A stretch of 64,000 bases of DNA from UBA2402 sp037139735 (GTDB lineage: Bacteria; Planctomycetota; Phycisphaerae; Phycisphaerales; UBA1924): NCBI GenBank assembly GCA_037139735.1, contig JBAXFU010000005.1:9381-73380 (forward strand). Direction: 5' to 3'. Positions 48,483 to 58,659 of the stretch are shown here, in pieces; within the stretch, counting starts at the first letter, position 1, and each line of letters begins with the position of its first letter. The position numbers and the translations under genes were made by a program. The notes beneath the pieces are model-generated. The model was not told the origin of the DNA. It did not search any database and was given only the letters and a program-made list of their open reading frames with translations.

Positions 48483-49601
48483 TCAACCCGCCGCCTCCTC
48501 CTCCTCGTCCCACTCCATGCGGCCGACGGTGCGGCCCAGGCGGTGGATGCGGGCGGTGAGCTCGACGGGATTCTTGCTGACGTCGATCATCTCCTCGGCC
48601 GCGATCTTGCCCTGGGAATAGAGCGACCAGAGGTGGTCGTCGAGGAGCTGCATGCCGAACTTCTTGCCCGTCTGGATGGCCGAGTCGATGCGGAAGGTCT
48701 TGGCCTCGCGGATCAGGTTGGCCACGGCGGGCGTGATGACGAGGAACTCGTACGCCGCCACCATGCCCTGCGTGTCGACGCGGGTGAGCAGCGCCTGGCT
48801 GAGGATGCACAGGAGCGCGGTCGAGAGCTGCACGCGGATCTGGTTCTGCTGGGTCACCGGGAAGGCGTCGACCACGCGGTCGATGGTCTTGGCCGCGCCG
48901 GTGGTGTGGAGGGTGCCGAAGACCAAGTGGCCCGTCTCGGCCGCCCGCACCGCCGCCTCGATGGTCTCGAGGTCGCGCATTTCGCCCACGAGGATCACGT
49001 CGGGGTCCTGACGCAGGGCTCGCCTCAACGCCTCGGAGAAGCTCGGCGAGTCGTTGCCGATCTCTCGCTGGTTGCAGATCGACTTCTTGTGCGGGTGGTA
49101 ATACTCGATGGGGTCTTCCATCGTGATGATGTGGCGGTCCATCGTCTCGTTGATGTAGTTGATCATGCACGCCAGCGTGGTCGTCTTGCCCGACCCCGTC
49201 GGCCCCGTCACCAGGAACATGCCCCTGGGACGCCTGATCAGCTCCTGGCAGACCTTGGGCAGGCCGATCTGGTCGAAGGTCAGCAGCTTGTTGGGGATCT
49301 GCCGCAGCACGATCGCCAGGTCGCCTCGCTGCCTGAAGACCGACACGCGAAAGCGAGCCGCGTCGCCGTAGGCGAAGCCGAAGTCGGTCGTGCCCTCCTC
49401 CTGCAGTTCCTGCTGGTTGCGCTCGGGCGTGATGGCCTTCATCAGCGACACCATGTCGTCGGAATCGAGCACCTTGGTCTGGAGGTTGCGAAGCCCGCCG
49501 TGGTGGCGGATCGTCGGCTGGCGGCCGACCGTCAGGTGGAGGTCCGAGGCGCCGAGCTTGACGACGGTGTCGAGCAGGCGATCGATCTGCATCGTGGACA
49601 T
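48483..49601 (-). CDS. pilT: PilT-family pilus retraction ATPase
   Basis: 372 residues, standard PilT length. Features: LGASDLHLTVGRQPTIRHHG, Walker A GPTGSGKTTT (about 137), ITMEDPIEYYHPHKKSICNQ followed by RE, RALRQDPDVILVGEMRDLET with Walker B (about 200), and the His box HLVFGTLHTTGAAKTIDRVV. No tetracysteine is present, as expected for PilT. The C-terminus ends in an acidic run (WDEEEEAAG). PilT depolymerises pili and drives twitching. Its presence suggests dynamic pili rather than a pure type II secretion system. Confidence 0.95.
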   Translation of the reverse strand: MSTMQIDRLLDTVVKLGASDLHLTVGRQPTIRHHGGLRNLQTKVLDSDDMVSLMKAITPERNQQELQEEGTTDFGFAYGDAARFRVSVFRQRGDLAIVLRQIPNKLLTFDQIGLPKVCQELIRRPRGMFLVTGPTGSGKTTTLACMINYINETMDRHIITMEDPIEYYHPHKKSICNQREIGNDSPSFSEALRRALRQDPDVILVGEMRDLETIEAAVRAAETGHLVFGTLHTTGAAKTIDRVVDAFPVTQQNQIRVQLSTALLCILSQALLTRVDTQGMVAAYEFLVITPAVANLIREAKTFRIDSAIQTGKKFGMQLLDDHLWSLYSQGKIAAEEMIDVSKNPVELTARIHRLGRTVGRMEWDEEEEAAG

Positions 49602-49689
49602 GGTGAACTCTCGCTCAATCGCCGCCGTGGCGGCATGGTGTTGAAGTCGTTCTCGCCGGGACGCCGCCGCCCCGGCCTGACGGGCCGTC

Positions 49690-51429
<1,740 letters not shown>

Positions 51430-51640
51430 GAATGATCCGGAATGACCCGTGTGCCGCTTCGTCCGAGGAACAACCTGCCCCCCCGCGACGCCCGATGGAC
51501 GCACGCAGGGGGAAGGCAATGCTAACAGGCCCCCCGCCCGCCGTCCGCACGCCCCCTCACAATCTTCGCGCCGCCGCAACCCTTCGCCCTCCACGCCGCC
51601 CGACGCATCAATAATCTCCCCCTCGCTCCCTGTCGCGCCC

Positions 51641-52306
51641 GTGGCCCCTCCTCCCTCCATTCTCATCACCGCCGGGCCCACGCACGAACCCATCGACGCC
51701 GTGCGATTCCTCGGCAACCGATCGTCCGGTCGCCTGGGGGTCGCCCTCGCCGCCGCCGCCGCCGCCCGCGGCTGGCCCACCACCCTCCTGCTCGGACCCG
51801 TCGCCTCGCCACCGACGCCCGATTCGCCCTTCCGGGTGGAGCGGTTCCGAACCTGCGACGACCTTCAAGCCCTGCTCGCCCGCCTCGCGCCCGACGCCGA
51901 CGTCCTCGTCATGGCCGCCGCCGTCGCGGATTATCGTCCCAAGGTCGATACCGACGCGGCCGCCTCCAAGTTCCGACGCACCGACCAACCCCTCACCCTC
52001 CAACTCGAACCGACCCCCGACCTCCTCGAAGGCGTCGCCTCGCGTCGCCGCCCCGGCCAGTACCTCGTCGGCTTCGCCTTGGAACCCCGCGCCGACATCG
52101 ACCCCTCCAGCCGCGCCAAGCTCGAACGCAAGAAGGTCGACCTCGTCGTCGGCAATCCCCTCGAGACCATGGACGCCCCCACCATCGAACCCTCCCTCTT
52201 CTTCAAGGGCGGCCGCGTCATCGCCCCGGGCGCCTCCATGACCAAGGCCGACTTCGCCCCTTGGCTCCTCGACCACATCGCTTCCCAACTCCCCACGCGC
52301 CCATGA
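51641..52306 (+). CDS. coaB: Phosphopantothenoylcysteine synthetase (CoaB domain)
   Basis: 221 residues from GTG 51641. It matches the CoaB half of CoaBC: ILITAGPTHEPIDAVRFLGN followed by RSSGRLG, DADVLVMAAAVADYRPK, the LEPTPDLLEG-type loop, GFALE and KKVDLVVGNPLE. CoaB joins cysteine to 4'-phosphopantothenate in coenzyme A synthesis. The decarboxylase (CoaC) half is absent, so the two activities are separate here. A TAATCT box at 51612-51617 is a possible promoter. The stop overlaps the next gene (ATGA). Confidence 0.93.
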   Translation: MAPPPSILITAGPTHEPIDAVRFLGNRSSGRLGVALAAAAAARGWPTTLLLGPVASPPTPDSPFRVERFRTCDDLQALLARLAPDADVLVMAAAVADYRPKVDTDAAASKFRRTDQPLTLQLEPTPDLLEGVASRRRPGQYLVGFALEPRADIDPSSRAKLERKKVDLVVGNPLETMDAPTIEPSLFFKGGRVIAPGASMTKADFAPWLLDHIASQLPTRP

Positions 52307-54195
52307 ACCAACGCCCCCGCAAGCCCCTTCGCTCTCCCGCCGGCAAGCCCGCACCCCGAAGCCGCGCCGCCACCCCGCGCAACGCCGGCCCTCGCCGCCC
52401 CGCGTCACCCGCCTCCGACGGACCCGCCAACTTCCTCCCCGGCGGCATCCGCGTCGTCCACGAGGACGCCGACGTCATCGTCGTCGACAAACCCGCCGGC
52501 ATCCTCACCGCCAGCATGCCCGGCGACGACCTCGACTCGGTCTTCCGAGCCATCAAGGTCTACGCCCGCCACAAGGCCAAGCGTCGCGGCACCCAGATCT
52601 GGATCATCCACCGCCTCGACAAGGAGGCCTCGGGCCTCCTCGTCTTCGCCAAGAACGCAGCCGCCTTCGAATCCCTCAAGGAGCAGTTCCGCGCCAAGCG
52701 CGTCCACCGCCTCTACCACTGCGTCGTCGATGGCGAGTTCGCCCCCGTCGTCGTCGGCGAGGGCTCCGTCCCGCAACTCCCCGTCGGCACCATCCAAAGC
52801 TACCTCGTCGAAGACGATGAAGGCATCGTCAGTTCCGCCTCCGCCGCCGCCGCGCCCGCCTTCCGCCGCGCCAACGCCTCCAAGGCCCACGCCGCGGAAC
52901 CAGAGGCCAAGCTCGCCGTCACCCACTACCGCGTCGTCTCCTGCGGCGACGGCCGCAGCCTGCTCCACGTCCGCCTCGAAACCGGCCGCAAGAACCAGAT
53001 CCGCGTCCACATGAAGGAGTTCGGCCACCCCATCGCGGGCGATCGTCGCTACGGCTCCAAGGAAGATCCCGCCGACCGCGTCTGCCTCCACGCCACCGAA
53101 CTCGCCTTCACCTCCCCCTCCAGCGGCAAGACGCTCCGCTTCGTCAGCCCCGCACCCGCCGCCTTCTTCCGCCTCGTCGGTCGCAAGGGCGCCGAAGGCG
53201 ACACCCACGAGACCGCCGACTGGAGCGTGAAGGGCCAGGAATCCCTGGCCAATCGCGCCGCCGTTTCGCTCGCCAACGCTCCCGCCGTCACGCCCACCCT
53301 CACCACACCCAACGCCGCGCCGCCCACCGACGCCACCGGCTCTTCCTGGGACCATGTCGCCGACTGGTACTCCTCGCTCATCGAGGAACGAGGCAGCGAC
53401 CACCACGAAAAGCTCATCATCCCCGGCACCGTCCGCCTCCTCGACCCCAAGCCCAACGAACGCATCATCGACATCGCGTGCGGGCAGGGCAACCTTTGCC
53501 GCGCGTTGGCCTCGCTCGGAGCCGCATGCACCGGCATCGACGCCTCGCCCCGCCTCATCGAAGCGGCCGCCCGCATCCGCGTGCACGGTGCGGCGATGCA
53601 GCCGGCCTTCCTCACCGGCGACGCCCGCTCGCTCACGGAACTCAAGCTCCCGCTCTTCGATGCCGCCTCGTGCGTCATGGCGCTCATGAACATCGAGCCC
53701 CTCTCGCCCGTCTTCGCGGGCGTGGCCTCGCTGCTCAAGCCCGGCGGCCGCTTCGTGAGCGTCATCCTCCACCCCGCCTTCCGCTCGCCCGGTCAAACGG
53801 CGTGGGCGTGGGATGCCGGCGAAGGGCAGGCCCCGCGCACCGACGGTCCGCCGAAAACCTCGTCGCGTCACGCTCGCACCCCGCGCGAAGCCGCACGCCC
53901 CGCGCCCGCCGCGAGGCAGTTCCGCCGCGTCGACGGCTACCTCTCCAACGGCCGCCGCTCGGTGGTGATGAACCCCGGCGCGGCGGCCAAGGGCAAGGAC
54001 GCCGTGACCACGTGGACCTTCCACCGCCCCCTCCAGCAGTACGTGAAACTCCTCGCCGAGGCGGGCTTCATGATCGACGCGCTCGAGGAATGGCCCAGCC
54101 TGCGCACGAGCCAGCCCGGCCCCACCGCCGCGGAAGAGAACCGCGCCCGCCGCGAGATCCCCATGTTCCTCGCCATCCGCGCCGTGCGCCGCTGA
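52303..54195 (+). CDS. Fusion protein: RluA-type pseudouridine synthase plus class I SAM-dependent methyltransferase
   Basis: 630 residues. A basic N-terminal tail is followed by the pseudouridine synthase domain: VVHEDADVIVVDKPAGILTA, IIHRLDKEASGLLVFAKN with the catalytic Asp near residue 105, LETGRKNQIRVHMKEFGHPI and AGDRRYG. An Ala/Thr-rich linker (about 305-350) leads to a methyltransferase: WDHVADWYSSLIEERGSDHH, motif I IIDIACGQGNLCRALASLGA (about 388), GIDASPRLIEAA and SVLLKPGGRF-like LLKPGGRFVSVILHP. Both halves look intact and in frame. The ATG overlaps the coaB stop. A combined rRNA or tRNA modification role is plausible but unproven. Confidence 0.85.
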   Translation: MNQRPRKPLRSPAGKPAPRSRAATPRNAGPRRPASPASDGPANFLPGGIRVVHEDADVIVVDKPAGILTASMPGDDLDSVFRAIKVYARHKAKRRGTQIWIIHRLDKEASGLLVFAKNAAAFESLKEQFRAKRVHRLYHCVVDGEFAPVVVGEGSVPQLPVGTIQSYLVEDDEGIVSSASAAAAPAFRRANASKAHAAEPEAKLAVTHYRVVSCGDGRSLLHVRLETGRKNQIRVHMKEFGHPIAGDRRYGSKEDPADRVCLHATELAFTSPSSGKTLRFVSPAPAAFFRLVGRKGAEGDTHETADWSVKGQESLANRAAVSLANAPAVTPTLTTPNAAPPTDATGSSWDHVADWYSSLIEERGSDHHEKLIIPGTVRLLDPKPNERIIDIACGQGNLCRALASLGAACTGIDASPRLIEAAARIRVHGAAMQPAFLTGDARSLTELKLPLFDAASCVMALMNIEPLSPVFAGVASLLKPGGRFVSVILHPAFRSPGQTAWAWDAGEGQAPRTDGPPKTSSRHARTPREAARPAPAARQFRRVDGYLSNGRRSVVMNPGAAAKGKDAVTTWTFHRPLQQYVKLLAEAGFMIDALEEWPSLRTSQPGPTAAEENRARREIPMFLAIRAVRR

Positions 54196-54209
54196 CCCCG
54201 CCTCTCCAC

Positions 54210-54215
54210 TACCAT
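54210..54215 (+). promoter_or_regulatory. -10-like box before the aldehyde dehydrogenase gene
   Basis: TACCAT ends 6 bases before the ATG at 54222, and no Shine-Dalgarno is present. Leaderless spacing. Confidence 0.35.
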
Positions 54216-54221
54216 CTCACC

Positions 54222-55802
54222 ATGGCACGCACCGGCGAACTGGCCTTCACCGAACCCGACGACGCACAGCCCGCCCCGGCACGCCCCCCGACGCTGGACG
54301 CAGCCCCCGCGACGCCGACGCCGCCCGCTCCACAACCCCGCGGCTGGGACTACGCCCCCGCGCCCGAGTCGGTGAAGGCCCCCATCGCGGCCAGCTACGA
54401 CCTCTTCATCAACGGCCAGTGGAAGCCCCCCACCCGCGAGAAGGGCGTCGACCCTCACTTCGCCACCGTCAACCCCGCCACCGAGCAGGAACTCTCCCGC
54501 GTCGCCCACGCCACGGCCAAGGACGTCGACGCCGCCGTGAAGGCCGCGCGAGCCGCCCTCAAGGGCTGGTCCGCCCTCCCAGCCGCTGAACGCGCCAAGT
54601 ACATCTTCCGCATCGCCCGACGCATCCAGGAGCGGGCACGCGAACTCGCCGTCCTCGAAACCCTCGACGGCGGCAAGCCCATCAAGGAATCTCGCGACGT
54701 CGACGTGCCCCTCGCCGCCGCCCACTTCTTCTACCACGCCGGTTGGGCCGACAAGCTCGCCTACGCCTTCCCCGGCCGCACCCCGCACCCCGTCGGCGTG
54801 TGCGCGCAGGTCATCCCCTGGAACTTCCCGCTGCTCATGGCCGCGTGGAAGATCGCCCCCGCCCTGGCCTGCGGCAACACCGTCGTCCTCAAGCCCGCCG
54901 AAACGACCTCCCTCACCGCCCTGCGTCTCGCCGAGATCATCCAGGAAGTCGACCTGCCCCCGGGCGTCGTCAACATCATCACCGGCGACGGCCGCACGGG
55001 CGCCGCGCTCGTCGCTCACGACGGCGTCGACAAGGTCGCCTTCACCGGCTCGACCGAAGTCGGCAAGCGCATCGCCAAGGCCTGCGCCGCCCCTCGCGCC
55101 GACGGCTCGCTCAAGAGCCTCACCCTCGAACTCGGCGGCAAGAGCGCCAACATCATCTTCGAGGACGCCAGCATCGACCAGGCCATCGAGGGCATCATCG
55201 GCGGCATCTACTTCAACCAAGGCGAAGTCTGCTGCGCCGGCTCCCGCCTCTTCGTGCAAGAGTCCATCCTTCCCGTCGTCATCGAGAAGCTCCGCCACCG
55301 CATGGCCTCGCTCCGCACGGGCGACCCCCTCGACAAGAACACCGACGTGGGCGCCATCAACAGCCGCGAGCAACTCGACAAGATCAATCACTATGTCTCG
55401 TTGGGCTCGCAGGAAGGCGCCACCCGCCACGACGCCGGCGACGGCACGCTGCCGTCGAAGGGCTGGTTCTGCCGCCCCTGCTTCTTCACCGACGTGCAGC
55501 CAAGCCACACCATCGCCCGCGAAGAGATCTTCGGCCCCGTGCTCAGCGTGATGTCGTTCCGCACGCCCGAGGAAGCCATCACGCGGGCCAACAACACGCC
55601 CTACGGCCTCGCCGCGGGCGTCTGGACCGACAAGGGGAGCAAGATCTTCGACGTGGCCCGCAAGCTCAAGGCGGGCGTGGTGTGGTGCAACACCTACAAC
55701 AAGTTCGACCCCGCCTCCCCCTTCGGCGGCTACAAGGAATCGGGCTTCGGACGCGAGGGCGGCTTGCACGGCCTTCGCGCGTACGTGCGGCTGTCGCGGT
55801 GA
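54222..55802 (+). CDS. NAD(P)-dependent aldehyde dehydrogenase
   Basis: 526 residues, including a Pro/Ala-rich N-terminal extension of about 45. ALDH motifs are all present: QVIPWNFPLLMAAWKIAPAL, KPAETTSLTALRLAE, FTGSTEVGKRI, the general base Glu in TLELGGKSANIIF (about 301), the catalytic Cys in NQGEVCCAGSRLFV (about 336), EEIFGPVLSVM and NTYNKFDPASPFGGYKESGF. It oxidises an aldehyde to the acid; the substrate cannot be told from sequence. A truncated paralogue follows 58 bases downstream, suggesting the two act together. Confidence 0.93.
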   Translation: MARTGELAFTEPDDAQPAPARPPTLDAAPATPTPPAPQPRGWDYAPAPESVKAPIAASYDLFINGQWKPPTREKGVDPHFATVNPATEQELSRVAHATAKDVDAAVKAARAALKGWSALPAAERAKYIFRIARRIQERARELAVLETLDGGKPIKESRDVDVPLAAAHFFYHAGWADKLAYAFPGRTPHPVGVCAQVIPWNFPLLMAAWKIAPALACGNTVVLKPAETTSLTALRLAEIIQEVDLPPGVVNIITGDGRTGAALVAHDGVDKVAFTGSTEVGKRIAKACAAPRADGSLKSLTLELGGKSANIIFEDASIDQAIEGIIGGIYFNQGEVCCAGSRLFVQESILPVVIEKLRHRMASLRTGDPLDKNTDVGAINSREQLDKINHYVSLGSQEGATRHDAGDGTLPSKGWFCRPCFFTDVQPSHTIAREEIFGPVLSVMSFRTPEEAITRANNTPYGLAAGVWTDKGSKIFDVARKLKAGVVWCNTYNKFDPASPFGGYKESGFGREGGLHGLRAYVRLSR

Positions 55803-55860
55803 TCGACGACGGCGGACGGGGCGTCGCCCCGTGCAACATTGGTTCGATGGATCTACTCCC

Positions 55861-56796
55861 ATGACATCGACGGCCCCCCAGTCCCGAATCCCCGTGCTCA
55901 AGACCTACAAGCTCTTCATCGACGGCGCGTTCCCTCGCAGCGAATCGGGACGCTCCCTCGAGGTCAAGGACGCCAAGGGCCGGCTCGTCGCGCACCTCTG
56001 CAAGGCCAGCCGCAAGGACTTCCGCGATGCCGTCGAGGCCGCCCGTCGCGGCCACGAGAAGTGGGCCGCCGCCACCGCCTACAACCGGGGCCAGGTCCTC
56101 TACCGCCTCGCCGAGATGATGGAAGGCAAGCGGACCGAACTCGCCGAGGCCATCGCGTGCGTCGGCGCCGCGGCCAAGCCCGCCGCCACCGAGGTCGCCG
56201 CCGCCATCGACCGCGTCGTGCATTACGCCGGCTGGGCCGACAAGTACGCCCAGGTGCTCGGCTGCAGCAACCCCGTCTCGGGGCCGTTCCACAACTTCAC
56301 CGTCTGCGAACCCTGCGGCGTCGTGGCCGCGATCGCCCCCGACGAGCACCCGCTCCTGGGCCTGCTCAGCGTCATCCTCCCCGTCATCGCCTCGGGCAAC
56401 GCCTGCGTGACGCTGGCCTCGAACGCCAATCCGATTCCCGCCGCGGTGCTCGCCGAGGGGTTTGCCACCAGCGACCTGCCCGCGGGCGTCATCAACATCC
56501 TGACCGGCGAGCGGGCGGAGTTGCTGCCGGTGGTCGCGGGCCACCGCGAGGTCGACGGCATCCATGCTGCGGTCGCCACCGACGCCGAGATCGCCCTCCT
56601 GCGCGAAGGCATGTCCGAGAACGTCAAGCGGGTGCATGTGCGTCGCTCGGGCGGCGGCGGAAAGGGTCCGGCCAAGGGCCGCGGGAAGGACGCGGGCAAG
56701 GGAATCGACTGGCTCGACGCCGCGGCATGCGAGGGACTCGACTGGATCGAGCCCTTCGTCGAGCTCAAGACCCTCTGGCACCCTTCAGCCGTCTGA
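55861..56796 (+). CDS. Truncated aldehyde dehydrogenase-like protein without the catalytic domain
   Basis: 311 residues. It covers the N-terminal cofactor-binding half of an aldehyde dehydrogenase: YKLFIDGAFPRSESGRSLEV, HYAGWADKYAQVLG, PCGVVAAIAPDEHPLLGLLS and GFATSDLPAGVINILTGER. It then ends in a Gly/Lys-rich linker and a short unrelated tail (LDWIEPFVELKTLWHP). The catalytic Cys, the general base Glu and the last 200 residues are missing. The frame is clean and codon use is normal, so it looks like a maintained non-catalytic partner rather than a fresh pseudogene. Tandem full and short ALDH genes occur in other bacteria. Confidence 0.8.
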   Translation: MTSTAPQSRIPVLKTYKLFIDGAFPRSESGRSLEVKDAKGRLVAHLCKASRKDFRDAVEAARRGHEKWAAATAYNRGQVLYRLAEMMEGKRTELAEAIACVGAAAKPAATEVAAAIDRVVHYAGWADKYAQVLGCSNPVSGPFHNFTVCEPCGVVAAIAPDEHPLLGLLSVILPVIASGNACVTLASNANPIPAAVLAEGFATSDLPAGVINILTGERAELLPVVAGHREVDGIHAAVATDAEIALLREGMSENVKRVHVRRSGGGGKGPAKGRGKDAGKGIDWLDAAACEGLDWIEPFVELKTLWHPSAV

Positions 56797-56801
56797 GGCC
56801 C

Positions 56802-56807
56802 TACACT
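56802..56807 (+). promoter_or_regulatory. -10-like box upstream of secG
   Basis: TACACT just after the preceding stop, 69 bases before the secG ATG. Same hexamer as before pyrH. Confidence 0.3.
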
Positions 56808-56876
56808 TGCCGTTCGCCGAACGAACCCCGTGCGACATGCGTCGCTCGCGGGGCCAAGGCGCCGGAAAACCGACCC

Positions 56877-57449
56877 ATGCCCGCATCGCTCGCCACCATC
56901 GCCCCCCTCTCGACCCTCGCCTTCACTTGGCCGGGTTGGCTCGTGGGCATCATCATCGCCCTCTTCCTCTTCGTCTGCGTGATCCTCGTGCTGGCGGTGC
57001 TCATCCAGAAGCCCCAGGGCGGCGGACTCGCCAGCGCGTTCGGCGGCGGCGCGAGCGCCGGCCAGACGGCCTTTGGCACCAAGACCGGCGACGCCCTCAC
57101 CGTCGTCACCATCTCGGTCTTCGGCCTCTACCTCCTCCTCGCGATCATCCTGAACTTCGCCTCCCAGCCGCACCCCGTCAGCCCGGAAGCCCAGGCGTCG
57201 AGCACCTCGACGCCCGCCGAGGGAACGACGACGCCCGCCCAAGGCACCACGCCGCCCGCTGACGCAGCGCCTGCGACCACCCCCGCGGCTCCGGCGGGCG
57301 AGCAACCCGCTACCGCCCCCGCCACGCCTCCCGCGGCGCCAGCCACGGCGCCGGCCGCCCCCGCGGCTCCGGCTCCGACTCCGGCTTCGGCTCCGGCTTC
57401 GGCCCCGGCCACGCCGCCGACGCAGCCCGCACCGGCCCAGCCCAAGTGA
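56877..57449 (+). CDS. secG: Preprotein translocase subunit SecG with a long Pro/Ala tail
   Basis: 190 residues. Two membrane helices (about 21-43 and 74-94) flank the conserved loop VLIQKPQGGGLASAFGGGAS and AFGTKTGD, the SecG signature. SecG assists SecYE during protein export. The C-terminal 95 residues are a low-complexity Pro/Ala/Thr tail, not found in short SecG proteins. The tail follows the second helix on the cytoplasmic or periplasmic face depending on topology. ATG 56877 is the only sensible start. The yicC-like gene is next. Confidence 0.93.
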   Translation: MPASLATIAPLSTLAFTWPGWLVGIIIALFLFVCVILVLAVLIQKPQGGGLASAFGGGASAGQTAFGTKTGDALTVVTISVFGLYLLLAIILNFASQPHPVSPEAQASSTSTPAEGTTTPAQGTTPPADAAPATTPAAPAGEQPATAPATPPAAPATAPAAPAAPAPTPASAPASAPATPPTQPAPAQPK

Positions 57450-57495
57450 CGCGAGCACGACGCACGACGCCCCGTTCGCGTCCCTGGAGCACCGC

Positions 57496-58386
57496 ATGAT
57501 TCGGAGCATGACCGGCTACGGCGACGCCAGTTCCCAGGTGAACGGGTGCCACTACTTCGTCGAGATCCGCTCCCTCAACAACAAGTACTTCAAGGCCAAC
57601 ATCCGCCTCGCGGAAGAGTTCCAGGGGCTCGAGGCCGAGTTCGAGGCGCGTCTTCGCGAAAGGGTCAGCCGCGGCACGGTCACCGTGACGGCTCGCTGCT
57701 CGGAGGATTCCGCGTCCGCGGCTCACGAGATCAACCTTCGGGCCCTCTCGACCTATCTCGACGCGCTCAAGAAACTCCCCGACGTGGCCTCCGGCCAGGT
57801 GCGGCTCGACGCCGGCTCGCTGCTGGGACTTCCCGGCGTGCTGCAACCCCCCGCCAACGAGGAGGACCGCGTCAAGCACGCCCGCGACGCCTTCCTGCCC
57901 CTGCTCGACAAGGCCATCGCCTCGCTCTTGGCCATGCGCGAGCGCGAGGGCAAGGTGCTGGTCGCTGACCTCGAGAGCAACCGGCAACTCATCGCCGCAC
58001 GCCTGGCCGACATCGCCGAGCGAGCCCCCGCGGTGGTGAGCGAATACCAGACTCGCCTGCGTTCCCGCGTCGAGGGCCTCATCCGCGAGTCGCAGTTGGC
58101 CGTCGAGCCGGGCGACCTGGTGCGAGAGATCGCCATCTACGCCGAACGCACCGACATCGCCGAGGAGATCAAGCGTCTCTCGGCCCACCTCGACCAGTTC
58201 CGCGACATGCTGATGGGCAAGGACGGCAAGCCCTTGGGCCGCACGCTCGACTTCCTCGCGCAGGAGATGCTCCGCGAGGCGAACACCATCGCGAGCAAGA
58301 GCCCCGACGCGGCCATCGCCCGCGCCGCGGTCGAGATCAAGGGCGCCATCGACCGCATCAAGGAACAGGCGCAGAACGTCGAGTGA
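57496..58386 (+). CDS. yicC: YicC/YloC-family endoribonuclease
   Basis: 296 residues, standard length. The N-terminus MIRSMTGYGDASSQVNGCHY and IRSLNNKYF, and the C-terminal DIAEEIKRLSAHLDQFRDML, GRTLDFLAQEMLREANTI and ASKS, are YicC landmarks. The family has been reported to cleave RNA endonucleolytically. GGAG lies 9 bases before the ATG. In many bacteria gmk (guanylate kinase) follows; here it does not. Confidence 0.92.
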   Translation: MIRSMTGYGDASSQVNGCHYFVEIRSLNNKYFKANIRLAEEFQGLEAEFEARLRERVSRGTVTVTARCSEDSASAAHEINLRALSTYLDALKKLPDVASGQVRLDAGSLLGLPGVLQPPANEEDRVKHARDAFLPLLDKAIASLLAMREREGKVLVADLESNRQLIAARLADIAERAPAVVSEYQTRLRSRVEGLIRESQLAVEPGDLVREIAIYAERTDIAEEIKRLSAHLDQFRDMLMGKDGKPLGRTLDFLAQEMLREANTIASKSPDAAIARAAVEIKGAIDRIKEQAQNVE

Positions 58387-58659
58387 CGCCCCGATCCCCC
58401 TCGCACCGGCCGCGAAGGGTCGCCCGAACGCAGCCAGGGGCGGCGACGCTTCCTCGACACCGCCGTTGAACGCGAAGCACGACACGACCCGCGCACGCGA
58501 TCACGCATCGACATCGCACGCGATGACCATCGGCTTCGGAAAACGCTTCGCGGCCCGCGCGTCGTCGCACGTCATTCCGGGGAACGGCCGCGAAACTCGC
58601 CTCGCAACTTCCGGGCTTTGCTTCGAGATGGCTGCGCGAAGTCGACGCGAAACCGCGAG
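58387..58659. other. Convergent intergenic region with no identified feature
   Basis: 273 bases between the convergent yicC and dockerin-protein genes. I see no open frame with gene character, terminator with T tract, or repeat here. Confidence 0.4.

Noticed and set aside
55861..56796. Calling the short aldehyde dehydrogenase a pseudogene.
   Set aside because: The frame is clean with normal codon use and a distinct C-terminal tail; no remnant of the catalytic half is visible downstream.
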